DNA of 64,000 bases, taken from positions 1,933,753-1,997,752 of the forward strand of contig CATQHL010000001.1 in assembly GCA_958295925.1 (NCBI GenBank). The letters run 5' to 3'. Positions 9,902-18,825 of this stretch are shown here, one piece after another (within the stretch, counting starts at the first letter, position 1; each line of letters begins with the position of its first letter). Source of the DNA: an uncultured Acidimicrobiales bacterium (GTDB taxonomy: Bacteria; Actinomycetota; Acidimicrobiia; Acidimicrobiales; CATQHL01). Both the position numbers and the translations under genes were made by a program. A model generated the notes under the pieces. It was not told the DNA's origin. It saw only the letters and a list, made by a program, of their open reading frames with translations, and made no database searches.

Positions 9902-10897
9902 GTGACTGTCCCTGCGTCGCCGACCACCGTCGCCGTAACCGGGGCCGCCGGTCGCATCGGCTACAGCCTGCTGTTTCGCATAGCGGCGGGCGAGATGCTG
10001 GGCCCCGATCAGCCGGTCGTCCTCAATCTGCTGGAGATACCCCCGGCGATGGGCGCCCTCGAAGGGGTGGCGATGGAGCTCGACGACTGCGCCTTCGGTT
10101 CCCTGGCCGGCATTGAACTCACCGACAGCCCTTCAGCCGCGTTCGATGGCGCCAACTGGGCGCTGCTGGTGGGCAGCCGCCCCCGCACCAGGGGAATGGA
10201 GCGCAAAGACCTGCTGGAGGCCAACGGCGCCATCTTCACCGTTCAGGGCAGGGCGCTCTCGCAGGCGGCGGCAGACGACGTCCGCATCCTGGTGGTGGGC
10301 AACCCGGCCAACACCAACTGCCTCATCGCCCAGCGCAACGCGCCCGACATTCCCCCCGAGCGCTTTACGGCGATGACCCGCCTCGACCACAATCGCGCCG
10401 TCGCCGCCCTCGCCCGTGAGACGTCCGCATCGGCCGCGGATGTCCGCCGCCTCACGATCTGGGGCAATCACTCGGCCACTCAGTACCCCGACGTGTTCTC
10501 CGCCACCGTGGGCGGTCGACCTGCGACTGGGCTGGTTTCCCAATCCTGGCTGGAGGACGATTTCATCCCCGCCGTCCAGCAGAGGGGCGCCGCCGTCATC
10601 GAGGCGCTGGGGGTCTCAAGCGCCGCCTCGGCCGCCAGCGCCGCCATCGACCACGTCCGGGACTGGGCGTCGGGCACTCCCCACGGCGACTGGACAAGCG
10701 CCGCCCTGCATTCCGACGGAAGCTACGGCGTGCCCGAGGGCCTCATCAGTTCCTTCCCCGTCACGAGCGAGGCCGGAGCCTGGCGGATAGAGCAGGGGAT
10801 CGAGCTGAACGCCTTCAGTCGAGGGCGTCTGGCTGCGACGGTCGGGGAGCTGGTGGAGGAGAGGGACGCGGTAGGCGACCTGGGGCTGATTTCCTGA
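9902..10897 (+). CDS. mdh: Malate dehydrogenase
   Basis: NAD-dependent malate/oxaloacetate conversion, 331 aa. It belongs to the cytosolic-type MDH group with [15 protein letters not shown] at the N-terminus, [10 protein letters not shown], the catalytic [11 protein letters not shown] histidine and the TRLDHNRA substrate arginine loop. Start GTG 9902. One variation: the mobile-loop motif reads [15 protein letters not shown] where most relatives have GAxPRxxGMERxDLL. Downstream, an 8-bp hairpin separates it from convergent sufB. Confidence 0.95.
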   Translation: MTVPASPTTVAVTGAAGRIGYSLLFRIAAGEMLGPDQPVVLNLLEIPPAMGALEGVAMELDDCAFGSLAGIELTDSPSAAFDGANWALLVGSRPRTRGMERKDLLEANGAIFTVQGRALSQAAADDVRILVVGNPANTNCLIAQRNAPDIPPERFTAMTRLDHNRAVAALARETSASAADVRRLTIWGNHSATQYPDVFSATVGGRPATGLVSQSWLEDDFIPAVQQRGAAVIEALGVSSAASAASAAIDHVRDWASGTPHGDWTSAALHSDGSYGVPEGLISSFPVTSEAGAWRIEQGIELNAFSRGRLAATVGELVEERDAVGDLGLIS

Positions 10898-10901
10898 GTC
10901 G

Positions 10902-10923
10902 GAGCGGGCACCTGCGCCCGCTC
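10902..10923. terminator. Hairpin between convergent mdh and sufB
   Basis: A perfect 8-bp inverted repeat GAGCGGGC / GCCCGCTC with a 6-nt loop lies just after the mdh stop. No long T-run follows, although TTTT occurs at 10941-10944. It could end transcripts from both sides. Next to it CCGCCGACGAGGG is repeated at 10948 and 10966. Confidence 0.5.
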
Positions 10924-10991
10924 AGAATCCTGCGCCCACCTTTTAGACCGCCGACGAGGGATCCGTCCGCCGACGAGGGGATAGCGGTCGA

Positions 10992-12416
10992 CTAGCCGAC
11001 CGAGCCCTCCATCTGCAGTTCGATAAGCCGGCTCCACTCCACCGCGTACTCCATCGGCAGGGTGCGGGTGACCGGCTCGATGAATCCGTTCACGATCATC
11101 CCCATCGCCTGCTCCTCGCTCAGCCCCCTGCTCTGAAGGTAGAAGAGCTGCTCGTCGGCCACTTTCGAGACCACCGCCTCGTGCCCGATCACGGCGTCCT
11201 GACTGCCCACTTCCATATACGGATAGGTGTCGGAGATGCTGTCGTCGTCGAGAATCAGGGCGTCGCACTGAACATGGCTGCGACAGCCGCGGGCATCCTC
11301 CTCCACCCGCACCAGCCCCCTGTAGCTCGTCCGGCCCCCGTCCTTCGAGATCGACTTGGAGACGATCTTGGAGGTCGTCTCCGGCGCTGCGTGCGTCATC
11401 TTGGCGCCGGTGTCCTGGTGCTGCCCGCTGCCTGCGTAAGCCACCGAGAGCACCTCCCCTGACGCCTTCGGCCCCACCATCACAACGGCGGGATACTTCA
11501 TCGTGAGCTGGCTCCCGATATTTCCGTCGATCCACTCCATGTGGCCTTCCGACTCCACCCTCGCCCGCTTGGTGACCAGGTTGTAGACGTTGTTCGACCA
11601 GTTCTGGATGGTCGTGTAGGTCACCCGTGCGCCGGAGCCCACCACTATCTCCACAACCGCCGAGTGCAGCGAGTCGCTCGTGTACACCGGAGCCGAGCAC
11701 CCCTCGATGTAATGAACCTGCGAGCCTTCGTCGGCAATGATCAGGGTTCGCTCGAACTGCCCCATGTTCTCGGCGTTGATTCTGAAGTAGGCCTGCAGCG
11801 GCAGCTCCACGCTCACCCCTGGCGGAACGTAGATGAACGAGCCGCCCGACCACACCGCCGAGTTGAGCGCCGAGAACTTGTTGTCGTTTGGAGGGATGAC
11901 CCGCCCGAAGTGCTTCCTGACAAGCCCAGGGTGCTCTCGCACAGCCGTGCCCATGTCGCAGAAGATGACGCCCTGCGCCTCCAGGTCTTCACGGTTGCGG
12001 TGGTAGACCACCTCCGACTCGTACTGAGCCGTCACGCCTGCCAGGTACTTGCGCTCCGCCTCGGGGATGCCCAGCTTCTCGTAGGTGTTCTTGATGCTCT
12101 CGGGCACTTCGTCCCACTCGCTCACCTGTTCCTCGGTGGGCTTGATGTAGTAGTAGATGTTGTCGAACTTGATATTGCCGAGTTCGCCCCCCCAGGTGGG
12201 CAGCGGGCGGTTTTCGAAGCGGCGCAGCGACTTCATCCGAAATGACCGCATCCAGTCGGGCTCGTTCTTCATGAGCGATATCTCAGAGACGATGTCGGCG
12301 TCCAGCCCTCTGCGGGGCTTGAACACGTAGTCCTCCTCGTCGCTCCATCCAAGGGCGTAGTTGCCCAGTTTTGCGCCGATTTCCGTCGCAGTGTCAGTCA
12401 TCGCTGTCATTGCCAT
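10992..12416 (-). CDS. sufB: Fe-S cluster assembly scaffold SufB
   Basis: Core scaffold of the SufBCD complex, on which iron-sulfur clusters are built in the cytoplasm; 474 aa, full length. Typical stretches are [39 protein letters not shown], the beta-helix core with [20 protein letters not shown], and the C-terminal LYYLQSRGL-like [21 protein letters not shown]. It stands alone here: sufD, sufC, sufS and sufU are 14 kb away, separated by the accessory region, whereas actinobacteria usually keep sufB next to sufD. A start at ATG 12416 is well placed; ATG 12401 is possible. Confidence 0.97.
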   Translation of the reverse strand: MAMTAMTDTATEIGAKLGNYALGWSDEEDYVFKPRRGLDADIVSEISLMKNEPDWMRSFRMKSLRRFENRPLPTWGGELGNIKFDNIYYYIKPTEEQVSEWDEVPESIKNTYEKLGIPEAERKYLAGVTAQYESEVVYHRNREDLEAQGVIFCDMGTAVREHPGLVRKHFGRVIPPNDNKFSALNSAVWSGGSFIYVPPGVSVELPLQAYFRINAENMGQFERTLIIADEGSQVHYIEGCSAPVYTSDSLHSAVVEIVVGSGARVTYTTIQNWSNNVYNLVTKRARVESEGHMEWIDGNIGSQLTMKYPAVVMVGPKASGEVLSVAYAGSGQHQDTGAKMTHAAPETTSKIVSKSISKDGGRTSYRGLVRVEEDARGCRSHVQCDALILDDDSISDTYPYMEVGSQDAVIGHEAVVSKVADEQLFYLQSRGLSEEQAMGMIVNGFIEPVTRTLPMEYAVEWSRLIELQMEGSVG

Positions 12417-12598
12417 CCACCCGTCTGTCAGTCACCAGTCAGTCTGAAGAAGCAGAAGCAACGCCTCTTCAGCCCCTCGGTTCATTACCCGAAGGCTCGG
12501 ACTGTTTTGGCTGTCAGTGTATCAGCGCTCGTGGATGGATGGCTGATTGCGCCCGGTCTGCGGCGCAATTGGCGTCCGAAGCCGAAGTCGCCGCCGGC

Positions 12599-13117
12599 TC
12601 AGGTCAGACGACGCAACTCCGCCATGTATCGACGCGACCTCCGCACGTATCCCAGCGCACCTGCCAGCAACTCAGCATCGTCCACGCGGCTCTCTCGAAT
12701 CTTGGCGGGCACGCCCGCAGCAAGGGATCGGGCGGGAACGACAGAGTCGGCGAGCACCACCGCCCCTGCGGCCACCAGCGCAGCAGCGCCGATCACCGCC
12801 CTGTGAAGCACCACCGCCGAGCTGCCGACCAGCGCCCCGTCGTTGATCACGCACCCCTCAAGGTGGACGAGATGGCCCACCGTGCATCGGCTGCCCACCG
12901 TCGTCGGGGTTTCGCCGGTCACGTGGATGACCGTTCCGTCCTGAATGGAGGTTTGCTCTCCCACGATGATGAACTCGTCGTCACCCCTCAGCACGGCGTG
13001 CGGCCAGACACTGCTCTCCGCGCCTATCTTCACGTTGCCGATCAGCACGGCGTCGGGATGGATGTAGGCGGTCTTGTGGATTTCAGGTTCGGCGTCGCCG
13101 AGGGCGTAGATGGGCAC
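12599..13117 (-). CDS. Gamma-carbonic anhydrase family hexapeptide-repeat protein
   Basis: Left-handed beta-helix trimer protein of 172 aa. Hexapeptide turns run from TAYIHPDAVLIGNVKIG through VGSRCTVGHLVHLEGCVI and ALVGSSAVVLHRAVIG. Zinc-ligand histidines are visible in VIHV and VGHLVHLEG. Many members have no proven carbonic anhydrase activity, so the name marks the family. Start GTG 13117. Same strand as birA upstream (gap about 70 bp) and sufB downstream. Confidence 0.9.
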   Translation of the reverse strand: MPIYALGDAEPEIHKTAYIHPDAVLIGNVKIGAESSVWPHAVLRGDDEFIIVGEQTSIQDGTVIHVTGETPTTVGSRCTVGHLVHLEGCVINDGALVGSSAVVLHRAVIGAAALVAAGAVVLADSVVPARSLAAGVPAKIRESRVDDAELLAGALGYVRRSRRYMAELRRLT

Positions 13118-13186
13118 GTTCCACTCTCATCTTTGGCGGGTTTTCCGGTTTTTCTACCAGACGGGCGGCGAAACCGCATAGGCCGC

Positions 13187-14167
13187 TCAGCGCAAATGGA
13201 TGCAGTCCCCGACTGCGATCACCTTCCTCCGGGGTTGCCCAGGGCGGACTCTGGGCAGATCGATTATCAGGTGACCCTCCTCGCTCAACCCCGTCGCCGT
13301 GCCTGCGACCATTCCGCTCGGGGTGCTCAGGCGCACCCTGCGGCCGATGCTCACGCAGCGTCGCCTTAGCTCATCCACTAGCCCTGGCGCGCCCCGAGGG
13401 TTCTCCAGACGGCGGTAGCGGCGGTCGAAGCCGCTCAGCACGTGCACGAGGAGTTCGTTGCGGTCTACCCGGCGCCCGACGAGCCTGTCCAGCGAAATCG
13501 GCGGCAGGGCGGTCGAAGCTCGGCCGGCGTTGGCGCGAACGTCGTCCGCCCGCTCCGGGTGTCCGTGGTCGGCTGCCTGAACTGAGCGTTCGAGTTCCTC
13601 GCTCCAGCGCAGGTTTATTCCCAAGCCGATCACCACCGCAGAATCGTTTCGCCAAGCCGTCTCCCGTGCCCTCTGCCCGTCGGCTGCCTCCGCCCCCGCT
13701 GGACTCATTTCAGCCAGCACCCCCCCCAGTTTTCGTTCGGCCGTAGGTGCGCCCGTGCCTGCAGGCGCACTCGAGCCGATGCCCTGAATCGCCGCCGTTT
13801 CGGTTATCAGATCGTTCGGCCACTTCAGCCCCACAGACGCCCCCAGTCCCTCGCAGGCTTCCAGCGCTGAAAGTGCCATTGCAACCCCCAGCAGCCCGAG
13901 CCGAGCGGAGTCCCACCCCCTCGGACGCATCAGCACAGAGGTCAGCAGAGCTGAGCCGGGCGGAGCCGCCCATTTCCGAGCGCCCCTTCCCTTGCCTGAG
14001 TGCTGATAGTCGGCCACCAGAACCCTGCCGTGTATGTCAGCGGCGTTTTCCCACCCAAGCCGAGCAGCCTCAAGCAGGTTGGCGTTGGTGGAGCCCGTCT
14101 CTGTTACCAGGTCGACCCGCGAGAAAATCATCCCGTCCAGCCGTTGGCGCAATTCGTCGGCGTTCAC
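13187..14167 (-). CDS. birA: Biotin--[acetyl-CoA carboxylase] ligase, monofunctional
   Basis: Attaches biotin to BCCP domains such as that of the carboxylase gene encoded nearby (20427-22289). The 326-aa product has the ligase motifs STNANLL, ADYQHSGKGRGARKW (biotinyl-AMP loop), LKWPNDL and GLGINLRW. It lacks the DNA-binding N-terminal domain of E. coli BirA, so it is not expected to be a repressor. Two low-complexity insertions (around GSSAPAGTGAPTAE and AGAEAADGQRARE) lengthen it beyond the usual 250-270 aa. Start GTG 14167. Confidence 0.93.
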   Translation of the reverse strand: MNADELRQRLDGMIFSRVDLVTETGSTNANLLEAARLGWENAADIHGRVLVADYQHSGKGRGARKWAAPPGSALLTSVLMRPRGWDSARLGLLGVAMALSALEACEGLGASVGLKWPNDLITETAAIQGIGSSAPAGTGAPTAERKLGGVLAEMSPAGAEAADGQRARETAWRNDSAVVIGLGINLRWSEELERSVQAADHGHPERADDVRANAGRASTALPPISLDRLVGRRVDRNELLVHVLSGFDRRYRRLENPRGAPGLVDELRRRCVSIGRRVRLSTPSGMVAGTATGLSEEGHLIIDLPRVRPGQPRRKVIAVGDCIHLR

Positions 14168-14253
14168 ATTCGCAGCCTTGCATTAGCCGGATTCACAAAA
14201 CTCGCCGAATCTTCAGTCAGTTGCCAAATCTAATCGCTGAGTTATGAAACAGT

Positions 14254-14291
14254 AGCTGTTCGCCAATCAAATAGCAGCTGTTCGCCAATCA
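14254..14291. repeat. Two direct copies of a 16-bp motif upstream of birA
   Basis: AGCTGTTCGCCAATCA occurs at 14254-14269 and 14276-14291, 22 bp apart start to start, which places both copies on about the same face of the helix. The surrounding 14.17-14.40 kb is AT-rich compared with flanking genes. It lies in the presumed birA promoter region, downstream of the Panacea gene. An operator is possible; no factor can be named. Confidence 0.4.
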
Positions 14292-14403
14292 TAGTATTCT
14301 TCTAGACGAAGCGAATTATAGTAGTGCTTCTCTTTATCGGGTTTATTGCAACACATTTTTTGTCAGTGCTTTCATATCTCTTTGAAATGGTTGAAAATCA
14401 TAG

Positions 14404-14928
14404 CTATATCTCATCGTATTCAACTCTAGAATATTTCTCATCGCGATAAAACACTGCTTCGTAATCCAATATTTCCCCCCTTGAGGCTGCCATCCAAGGA
14501 TAGTCGCTGTGAGAATAATCAGAAATGGCTCCAGCAGTCATACAGGACAAGCGTTCAAATACTTCATCAATGTGATGAATCTGCTCTTCAGTAAACTCAC
14601 TCATGTCCGGGTCGCGCATAGCTCTATAACTCCGTTGTGGGTAGATAAAATAGTATTGCTTAACCAGGTCAATGTCTCCCTGAACGGTCATCTCAGCTAG
14701 GAGGGTATCGAGGCCAACGGCCGTTGGGCCGTGGTGGTTTTTGATGTACTGCCAGCAAAGCAGTGGCTCTTCGTAGATTTCGTAGTGATCGAAATCCATA
14801 AAGTACACGAGTTTGTTCAACACGGTTGCGCCCACATTGGGCTTGTCTTCCGCTCGTTTGAATATGTAGAGCAGCAATTCTCGCATTTTTGCTATGTCGC
14901 CTTCCGGCGTGCGCTGCAGCATGGCCAT
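14404..14928 (-). CDS. Panacea-domain (DUF4065/SocA-like) protein, possible antitoxin
   Basis: A 174-aa protein with the Panacea signature: TVLNKLVYFMDFDHYEIYEE, a following IKNHHGPTA motif and C-terminal AISDYSHSDYPWMAA with EAVFYRDE. This domain is known as a versatile antitoxin and also as a protease adaptor (SocA). ATG 14928 was chosen because GGAAGGTG stands just upstream; a TTG at 14964 would add 12 residues. Its GC is visibly lower than neighbouring birA, suggesting transfer. The gene directly upstream on the same strand is X1, a membrane coiled-coil protein 48 bp away, making X1 a candidate partner. No classical toxin domain is recognisable nearby. Confidence 0.75.
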   Translation of the reverse strand: MAMLQRTPEGDIAKMRELLLYIFKRAEDKPNVGATVLNKLVYFMDFDHYEIYEEPLLCWQYIKNHHGPTAVGLDTLLAEMTVQGDIDLVKQYYFIYPQRSYRAMRDPDMSEFTEEQIHHIDEVFERLSCMTAGAISDYSHSDYPWMAASRGEILDYEAVFYRDEKYSRVEYDEI

Positions 14929-14976
14929 TGTGTTCACCTTCCTTTCCGTCGTACTTGTTGCCAATATGCTGCCGTG

Positions 14977-15687
14977 CTAAGTCGCTGGCATTGTCGAGTT
15001 CGCCTGGGAGGCCAGCGTTCCGAAGTGTGATTCGAGAATTCCCTCGATCCTCGCTATGCGCTCAATGACCTGGTAAATCAGACGGGTGTTTTCGGCGACA
15101 CCCTGCCTTACCTCTTCGATGCTCCGCGTGTTCGCCGCGATGGCTCTTGCGTTCGCCGCGATGGCTCTTGCGTTCGCTTCAATGGCCGCCGTGTTCGCGG
15201 CTATGGCCCTGGAGTTTTCAGCGACTCGTTCGCTCAACCTGTCGATTCGGTCGCTCAGACCGTCGATTCGGTCGTTTATTCCCCGCTGGAAGTTGGCGGT
15301 CGAAGTGTAGGCAAGCGTGGCGAACACCCCAATTAGAACGATCAGCGCCCCCAAGACGGCATTCAGGGTGCCGTTCACGTTTCTCCCAGACCTGCTCTCA
15401 GAGCGAGCGGTTCCCGCTTCGCGAACCATCCGGACTGGCGCCTCATCGACGATCCGGGGCGAGGTAGTCTCCTCGTCGCCGTATTCAGCCCCGCCCGCCG
15501 CCGCCTCGGCTACCTCGGCGACGCGCCTTTTGCCAAAGATTCCCGGCAGACGCCGTATTCCCGGCAGTCGCCCCCCCAGGAGGGCCGCGAGCCTCCCGAG
15601 ACTCTGGATTTTCACGACGAACGACCCATTGCCGCTGCCTATGCGGGCGTCAGGCGGCCCACCGAACCAGGGGTAGCGGCCGTGCAT
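14977..15687 (-). CDS. X1: single-pass membrane protein with heptad-repeat coiled coil
   Basis: A 236-aa protein from the ATG at 15687 ([12 protein letters not shown]). Order: basic N-terminal region with IRRL repeats, acidic linker, one membrane segment ([19 protein letters not shown]), then a regular coiled coil of 7-residue units. The coil has two RIDxLSD-type heptads, RVAENSR, four AIAANT-type heptads, then SIEEVRQ. Topology is probably N-in with the coil outside or periplasmic, but this is not certain. An upstream ATG at 15777 keeps frame and would add 30 residues; copies 2 and 3 are frameshifted there, so I use the start shared by all four. It keeps a native 3' end and precedes the Panacea gene. 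Function unknown. Confidence 0.65.
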   Translation of the reverse strand: MHGRYPWFGGPPDARIGSGNGSFVVKIQSLGRLAALLGGRLPGIRRLPGIFGKRRVAEVAEAAAGGAEYGDEETTSPRIVDEAPVRMVREAGTARSESRSGRNVNGTLNAVLGALIVLIGVFATLAYTSTANFQRGINDRIDGLSDRIDRLSERVAENSRAIAANTAAIEANARAIAANARAIAANTRSIEEVRQGVAENTRLIYQVIERIARIEGILESHFGTLASQANSTMPAT

Positions 15688-15797
15688 CGTCTTAGGGAAG
15701 CGCAGGGGCTGGCCAGACTGGGCGCGCCGGCGCACGCAGGGCGTGGGAGACACGGGCAAGCTCAGAGCAGGCGGCATCTAGAGAATTCATAATTGCC

Positions 15798-15803
15798 ATT
15801 ATA
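15798..15803 (-). promoter_or_regulatory. Extended -10 (TGCTATAAT) of X1
   Basis: On the minus strand CTGCTATAAT forms an extended -10 box. The same sequence recurs before X2, X3 and X4. Transcription would begin about 10 nt upstream of the ATG at 15777. Confidence 0.55.
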
Positions 15804-15889
15804 GCAGTTCTTAGCACAAAGCAACTTTAATTGCGAAAATCGTGAAAATAATTGAAACTGTTTAAATACAGCAAAATACAAACCAAGCC

Positions 15890-16230
15890 ACCTCGATGCT
15901 CGCGATCTGGATATTGAAGCCGTGGCTGTCTACTAAGAGGCCGACCGAGAGGCCATGCACGTTCGGCTCGCCGATGCCTGGGCGGGCAGACCAGCGCCTA
16001 GAGCTACCTCAACGTGGATGCCGTATGCGAGGCAGTTGCGGCCTCAGGCGCCCAGGTCGTCCACCCTGGCTACGGCTTCTTGAGCGAGATCGCCGACTTT
16101 GCGCCGCAGTGGCCGACTCAGGGGCGGTCTTTATCGGCCTGCCCCCAGCGGCCATCGCAATCATGGGGGACAAGCTTTCCGCTCGGCGGGCCGCCTAGAG
16201 GGCGGGGGTGCGCTGCGTCGCTGGCATTGC
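15890..16230 (+). pseudogene. Biotin carboxylase 5' fragment, array copy 1
   Basis: About 300 bp strongly similar to the intact gene at 20.48-20.83 kb (…[41 protein letters not shown]). The first codons are missing, a TAA interrupts the VYSEAD segment, TAG replaces GAG in the TSAESY segment, part of AAYALG is deleted, and a CTAG stop closes the end. The fragment then fuses to the antisense 3' end of X2. It is a remnant, not a second carboxylase. Confidence 0.85.
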
Positions 16231-16905
16231 CGAGTTCGCCGGGAGTGGGGCCAGCGTTCCGAAGTGTGATTCGAGAATCCCCTCAATCCTCGCGATGCGC
16301 TCAATGACCTGGTAAATCAGGCGCGTGTTCTCGGCGACACCCTGCCTGACCTCTTCGATGCTCCGCGTGTTCGCCGCGATGGCTGCCGCGTTGGCTTCTA
16401 TGGCTGCCGTGTTCGCTGCTATGGCCCTGGAGTTTTCGGCGACTCGGTCGCTCAAACTGTCGATTCGGTCGCCCAGGCCGTCGATTCGGTCGTTTATTCC
16501 CCGCTGGAAGTTGGCGGTCGAAGTGTAGGCAAGCGTGGCGAACACCCCAATTAGAACGATCAGCGCCCCCAAGACGGCGTTCAGGGTGCCGTTCACGTTT
16601 CTCCCAGACCTGCTCTCGGAGCGAGCGGTTCCCGCTTCGCGAACCATCCGGACTGGCGCCTCATCGACGATCCGGGGCGAGGTAGTCTCCTCGTCGCCGT
16701 ATTCAGCCCCGCCCGCCGCCGCCCCGGCTACCTCGGCGACGCGCCTTTTGCCAAAGATTCCCGGCAGTCGCCGGATTCCTGTCAGTCGCCCTCCCAGGTG
16801 AGCCGCGTGCTTCCCGAGACTCTGGATTTTCACGACGTACGACCCATTGCCGCTGCCTATGCGGGCGTCAGGCGGCCCACCGAACCAGGGGTAGCGGCCG
16901 TGCAT
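16195..16905 (-). CDS. X2: membrane coiled-coil protein, paralog
   Basis: A 236-aa paralog of X1 with the same plan: basic IRRL region, membrane span ([18 protein letters not shown]), then two RIDxL heptads and three AIAANT-type heptads before SIEEVRQ, the shortest coil of the four. Its N-terminal part matches X3 ([18 protein letters not shown]) while its middle matches X1 ([14 protein letters not shown]). The last residues (PATQRTPAL) are antisense to the carboxylase fragment, and the stop is a palindromic CTAG that also terminates that fragment. One extra base before the MHGRY start breaks the frame from the upstream ATG. Confidence 0.65.
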   Translation of the reverse strand: MHGRYPWFGGPPDARIGSGNGSYVVKIQSLGKHAAHLGGRLTGIRRLPGIFGKRRVAEVAGAAAGGAEYGDEETTSPRIVDEAPVRMVREAGTARSESRSGRNVNGTLNAVLGALIVLIGVFATLAYTSTANFQRGINDRIDGLGDRIDSLSDRVAENSRAIAANTAAIEANAAAIAANTRSIEEVRQGVAENTRLIYQVIERIARIEGILESHFGTLAPLPANSAMPATQRTPAL

Positions 16906-17016
16906 CGCCTTTAGGGAAGCGCAGGGGCTGGCCAGACTGGGCGCGCCGGCGCACGCAGGGCGTGGGAGCCACGGGCAAGCTCAGAGTAGGCAGCATCTAG
17001 AGAATCCATAATTGCC

Positions 17017-17022
17017 ATTATA
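17017..17022 (-). promoter_or_regulatory. Extended -10 (TGCTATAAT) of X2
   Basis: Same box and surroundings as in the other units. On the plus strand the region also carries TTGCCA at 17013-17018, a candidate -35 for the divergent leader/carboxylase direction. Confidence 0.55.
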
Positions 17023-17060
17023 GCAGTTCTTAGCATAAAGCAACATTGATTACGAAAATC

Positions 17061-17490
17061 ATGAAAACAATTGAAACTATTAAAACATCGCAAAATGCGA
17101 ACCAAGCCGACTCGACGCTCGAGCAACGCCGTGCCCGTGAAGCCGTACGCGTGCCCGTGTTGCTGCTGGGCGGGCAGACCAGCGTCGAGAGCTACCTCAA
17201 CGTGGGCGCCGTATGCGAGGCAGTTGCGGCCTCAGGCGCCCAGGCCGTCCACCCTGGCTACCTCATCAATAATCTCTTGACCACCAACCACAGTCATGCG
17301 GCCTCAGGCGCCCAGGCCGTCCACCCTGTCTACGGCTTCTTGAGCGAGATCGCCGACTTTGCGTCCGCAGTGGCCTACTCAGGGGTGGTCTTTATCGGCC
17401 GCCCCCAGCGGCCATCGCAATCATGGGGGACAAGCTTTCCGCTCGGCGGGCCGCCTAGAGGGCGGGGGTGCGCTGCGTCGCTGGCATTGC
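17061..17490 (+). pseudogene. Leader fused to biotin carboxylase fragment, array copy 2
   Basis: The frame starts [20 protein letters not shown], then jumps into carboxylase sequence ([17 protein letters not shown]), so the segment encoding the carboxylase N-terminus is deleted. Inside it, a 32-bp stretch ([10 protein letters not shown] coding) is duplicated at 17225-17256 and 17297-17328, with about 35 bp of unrelated DNA between the copies. It stays open into sequence antisense to X3, but the product could not be a working carboxylase. A stretch of over 500 bp between X2 and X3 holds nothing else that I can identify. Confidence 0.8.
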
Positions 17491-18234
17491 CGAGTTCGCC
17501 GGGAGTGGGGCCAGCGTTCCGAAGTGTGATTCGAGAATCCCCTCGATCCTCGCGATGCGCTCAATGACCTGGTAAATCAGGCGCGTGTTCTCGGCGACAC
17601 CCTGCCTGACCTCTTCGATGCTCCGCGTGTTCGCCGCTATGGCCGCCGTGTTCGCCGCGATGGCTCTTGCGTTCGCTTCTATGGCCGCCGTGTTCGCGGC
17701 TATGGCCCTGGAGTTTTCAGCGACTCGTTCGCTCAACCTGTCAACTCGTTCGCTCAACCTGTCGATTCGGTGGCCCAGGCCGTCGATTCGGGCGTCCAGG
17801 CCGTCGATTCGGTCGTTTATTCCCCGCTGAAAGTTGGCGGTCGAAGTGTAGGCAAGCGTGGCGAACACCCCAACTACAACGATCATCGCCCCCAAGACGG
17901 CATTCAGGGTGCCGTTCACGTTTCTCCCAGACCTGCTCTCAGAGCGAGCGGTTCCCGCTTCGCGAACCATCTGGACTGATGCCTCATCGAGGATTCGGGG
18001 CGAGGTAGTCTCCTCGTCGCCGTATTCAGCCCCGCCCGCCGCCGCCCCGGCTACCTCGGCGACGCGCCGCTTGCCAAAGATTTTCGGCAAACGCCGGATT
18101 CCCGCTAGTCGCCGGATTCCTCCCAGGTGAGCCGCGTGCTTCCCGAGGCTCTGGATTTTCACGACGTACGACCCATTGCCGCTGCCTATGCGGGCGTCAG
18201 GCGGCCCACCGAACCAGGGGTAGCGGCCATGCAT
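17455..18234 (-). CDS. X3: membrane coiled-coil protein, paralog
   Basis: A 259-aa paralog starting at ATG 18234 ([12 protein letters not shown]). The membrane segment is [18 protein letters not shown], as in X4. The coil is longer than in X1/X2: four RIDxL/RVDRL heptads, RVAENSR, then four AIAANT-type heptads. The N-terminus groups with X2 and the middle with X4. The C-terminus and its CTAG stop are identical in kind to X2. An open frame continues upstream to 18372 through the promoter region and is not credible as coding. Confidence 0.65.
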   Translation of the reverse strand: MHGRYPWFGGPPDARIGSGNGSYVVKIQSLGKHAAHLGGIRRLAGIRRLPKIFGKRRVAEVAGAAAGGAEYGDEETTSPRILDEASVQMVREAGTARSESRSGRNVNGTLNAVLGAMIVVVGVFATLAYTSTANFQRGINDRIDGLDARIDGLGHRIDRLSERVDRLSERVAENSRAIAANTAAIEANARAIAANTAAIAANTRSIEEVRQGVAENTRLIYQVIERIARIEGILESHFGTLAPLPANSAMPATQRTPAL

Positions 18235-18345
18235 CGCCTTTAGGGAAGCGCAGGGGCGGGCCAGACTGGACGCGCCGGCGCACGCAGGGCGTGAGAGACA
18301 CGAGCAAGCCCAGAGCAGGCGGCATATAATGAATTCATAATTGCC

Positions 18346-18351
18346 ATTATA
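18346..18351 (-). promoter_or_regulatory. Extended -10 (TGCTATAAT) of X3
   Basis: Conserved box. The plus-strand side reads TTGCCA, 16 bp, then CACAAT, a possible weak divergent promoter for the Z frame at 18390. Confidence 0.55.
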
Positions 18352-18389
18352 GCAGTTCTTAGCACAATACAATATTAATTATAAAAATC

Positions 18390-18776
18390 ATGAAAACAAT
18401 TGAGACTATTGAAATATCGCAAAATGCGAACCAAGCCGACTCGACGCTCGCGCAACGCAGTGCCCGTGATGCTGCACGTCGTGCCCGTGATGCCGAACGT
18501 CGGGCCAGTGATGCTGCGCGTCGTGCCCGTGATGCCGAACGCAGTGCTAGTGATGCCGAACGCAGTGCTAGTGATGCCGCGCGTCGTGCCCGTGATGCCG
18601 CGCGTCGTGCTAGTGATGCCGAACGCAGTGCTAGTGATGCCGCGCGTCGTGCTAGTGATGCCGAACGCAGTGCTAGTGATGCCGAACGCAGTGCTAGTGA
18701 TGCCGCGCGTCGTGCTAGTGATGCCGCGCGTCGTGCTAGTGATGCCGCGCGTCGTGCTAGTGATGCCTACGCCTGA
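18390..18776 (+). CDS. Z: 128-aa protein of 21-bp tandem repeats (array unit 3 leader)
   Basis: From ATG 18390 the frame reads [20 protein letters not shown] and then about 15 heptads of the form A-R-R-A-S-D-A or E-R-S-A-S-D-A, encoded by 21-bp units sharing GATGCC and CGTGCTAGT cores. The repeats alternate basic and acidic positions and should form a helix. The same MKTIET leader is present in all units, but stops after 14 codons in unit 4 and 7 in unit 1, and is fused to carboxylase sequence in unit 2. Z may therefore be a gene expanded or retained only here. Translation is unproven. The 21-bp unit equals the heptad unit of the X coils, although the sequence differs. Confidence 0.4.
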   Translation: MKTIETIEISQNANQADSTLAQRSARDAARRARDAERRASDAARRARDAERSASDAERSASDAARRARDAARRASDAERSASDAARRASDAERSASDAERSASDAARRASDAARRASDAARRASDAYA

Positions 18777-18825
18777 CCTGGAAGGCATTCCAGACCCCAA
18801 ACCGCAAGCAATATGGCTCGCTAGG

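Noticed and set aside
8665..9957. Long open frame antisense to icd (and similar ones opposite the 2-hydroxyacid dehydrogenase, mdh/sufB and murA)
   Set aside because: These follow the third-position GC bias of the real gene on the other strand and show no family similarity; icd and the others are unmistakable.
18235..18372. Extended N-terminus of X3 ([14 protein letters not shown]…)
   Set aside because: It runs through the conserved promoter region, in a frame not shared by X1 and X4.
18465..18776. Regular 21-bp repeats considered as a CRISPR array or integron-like array
   Set aside because: Units are directly adjacent with no unique spacers, and they keep one reading frame coding for heptads. 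No cas genes are present.
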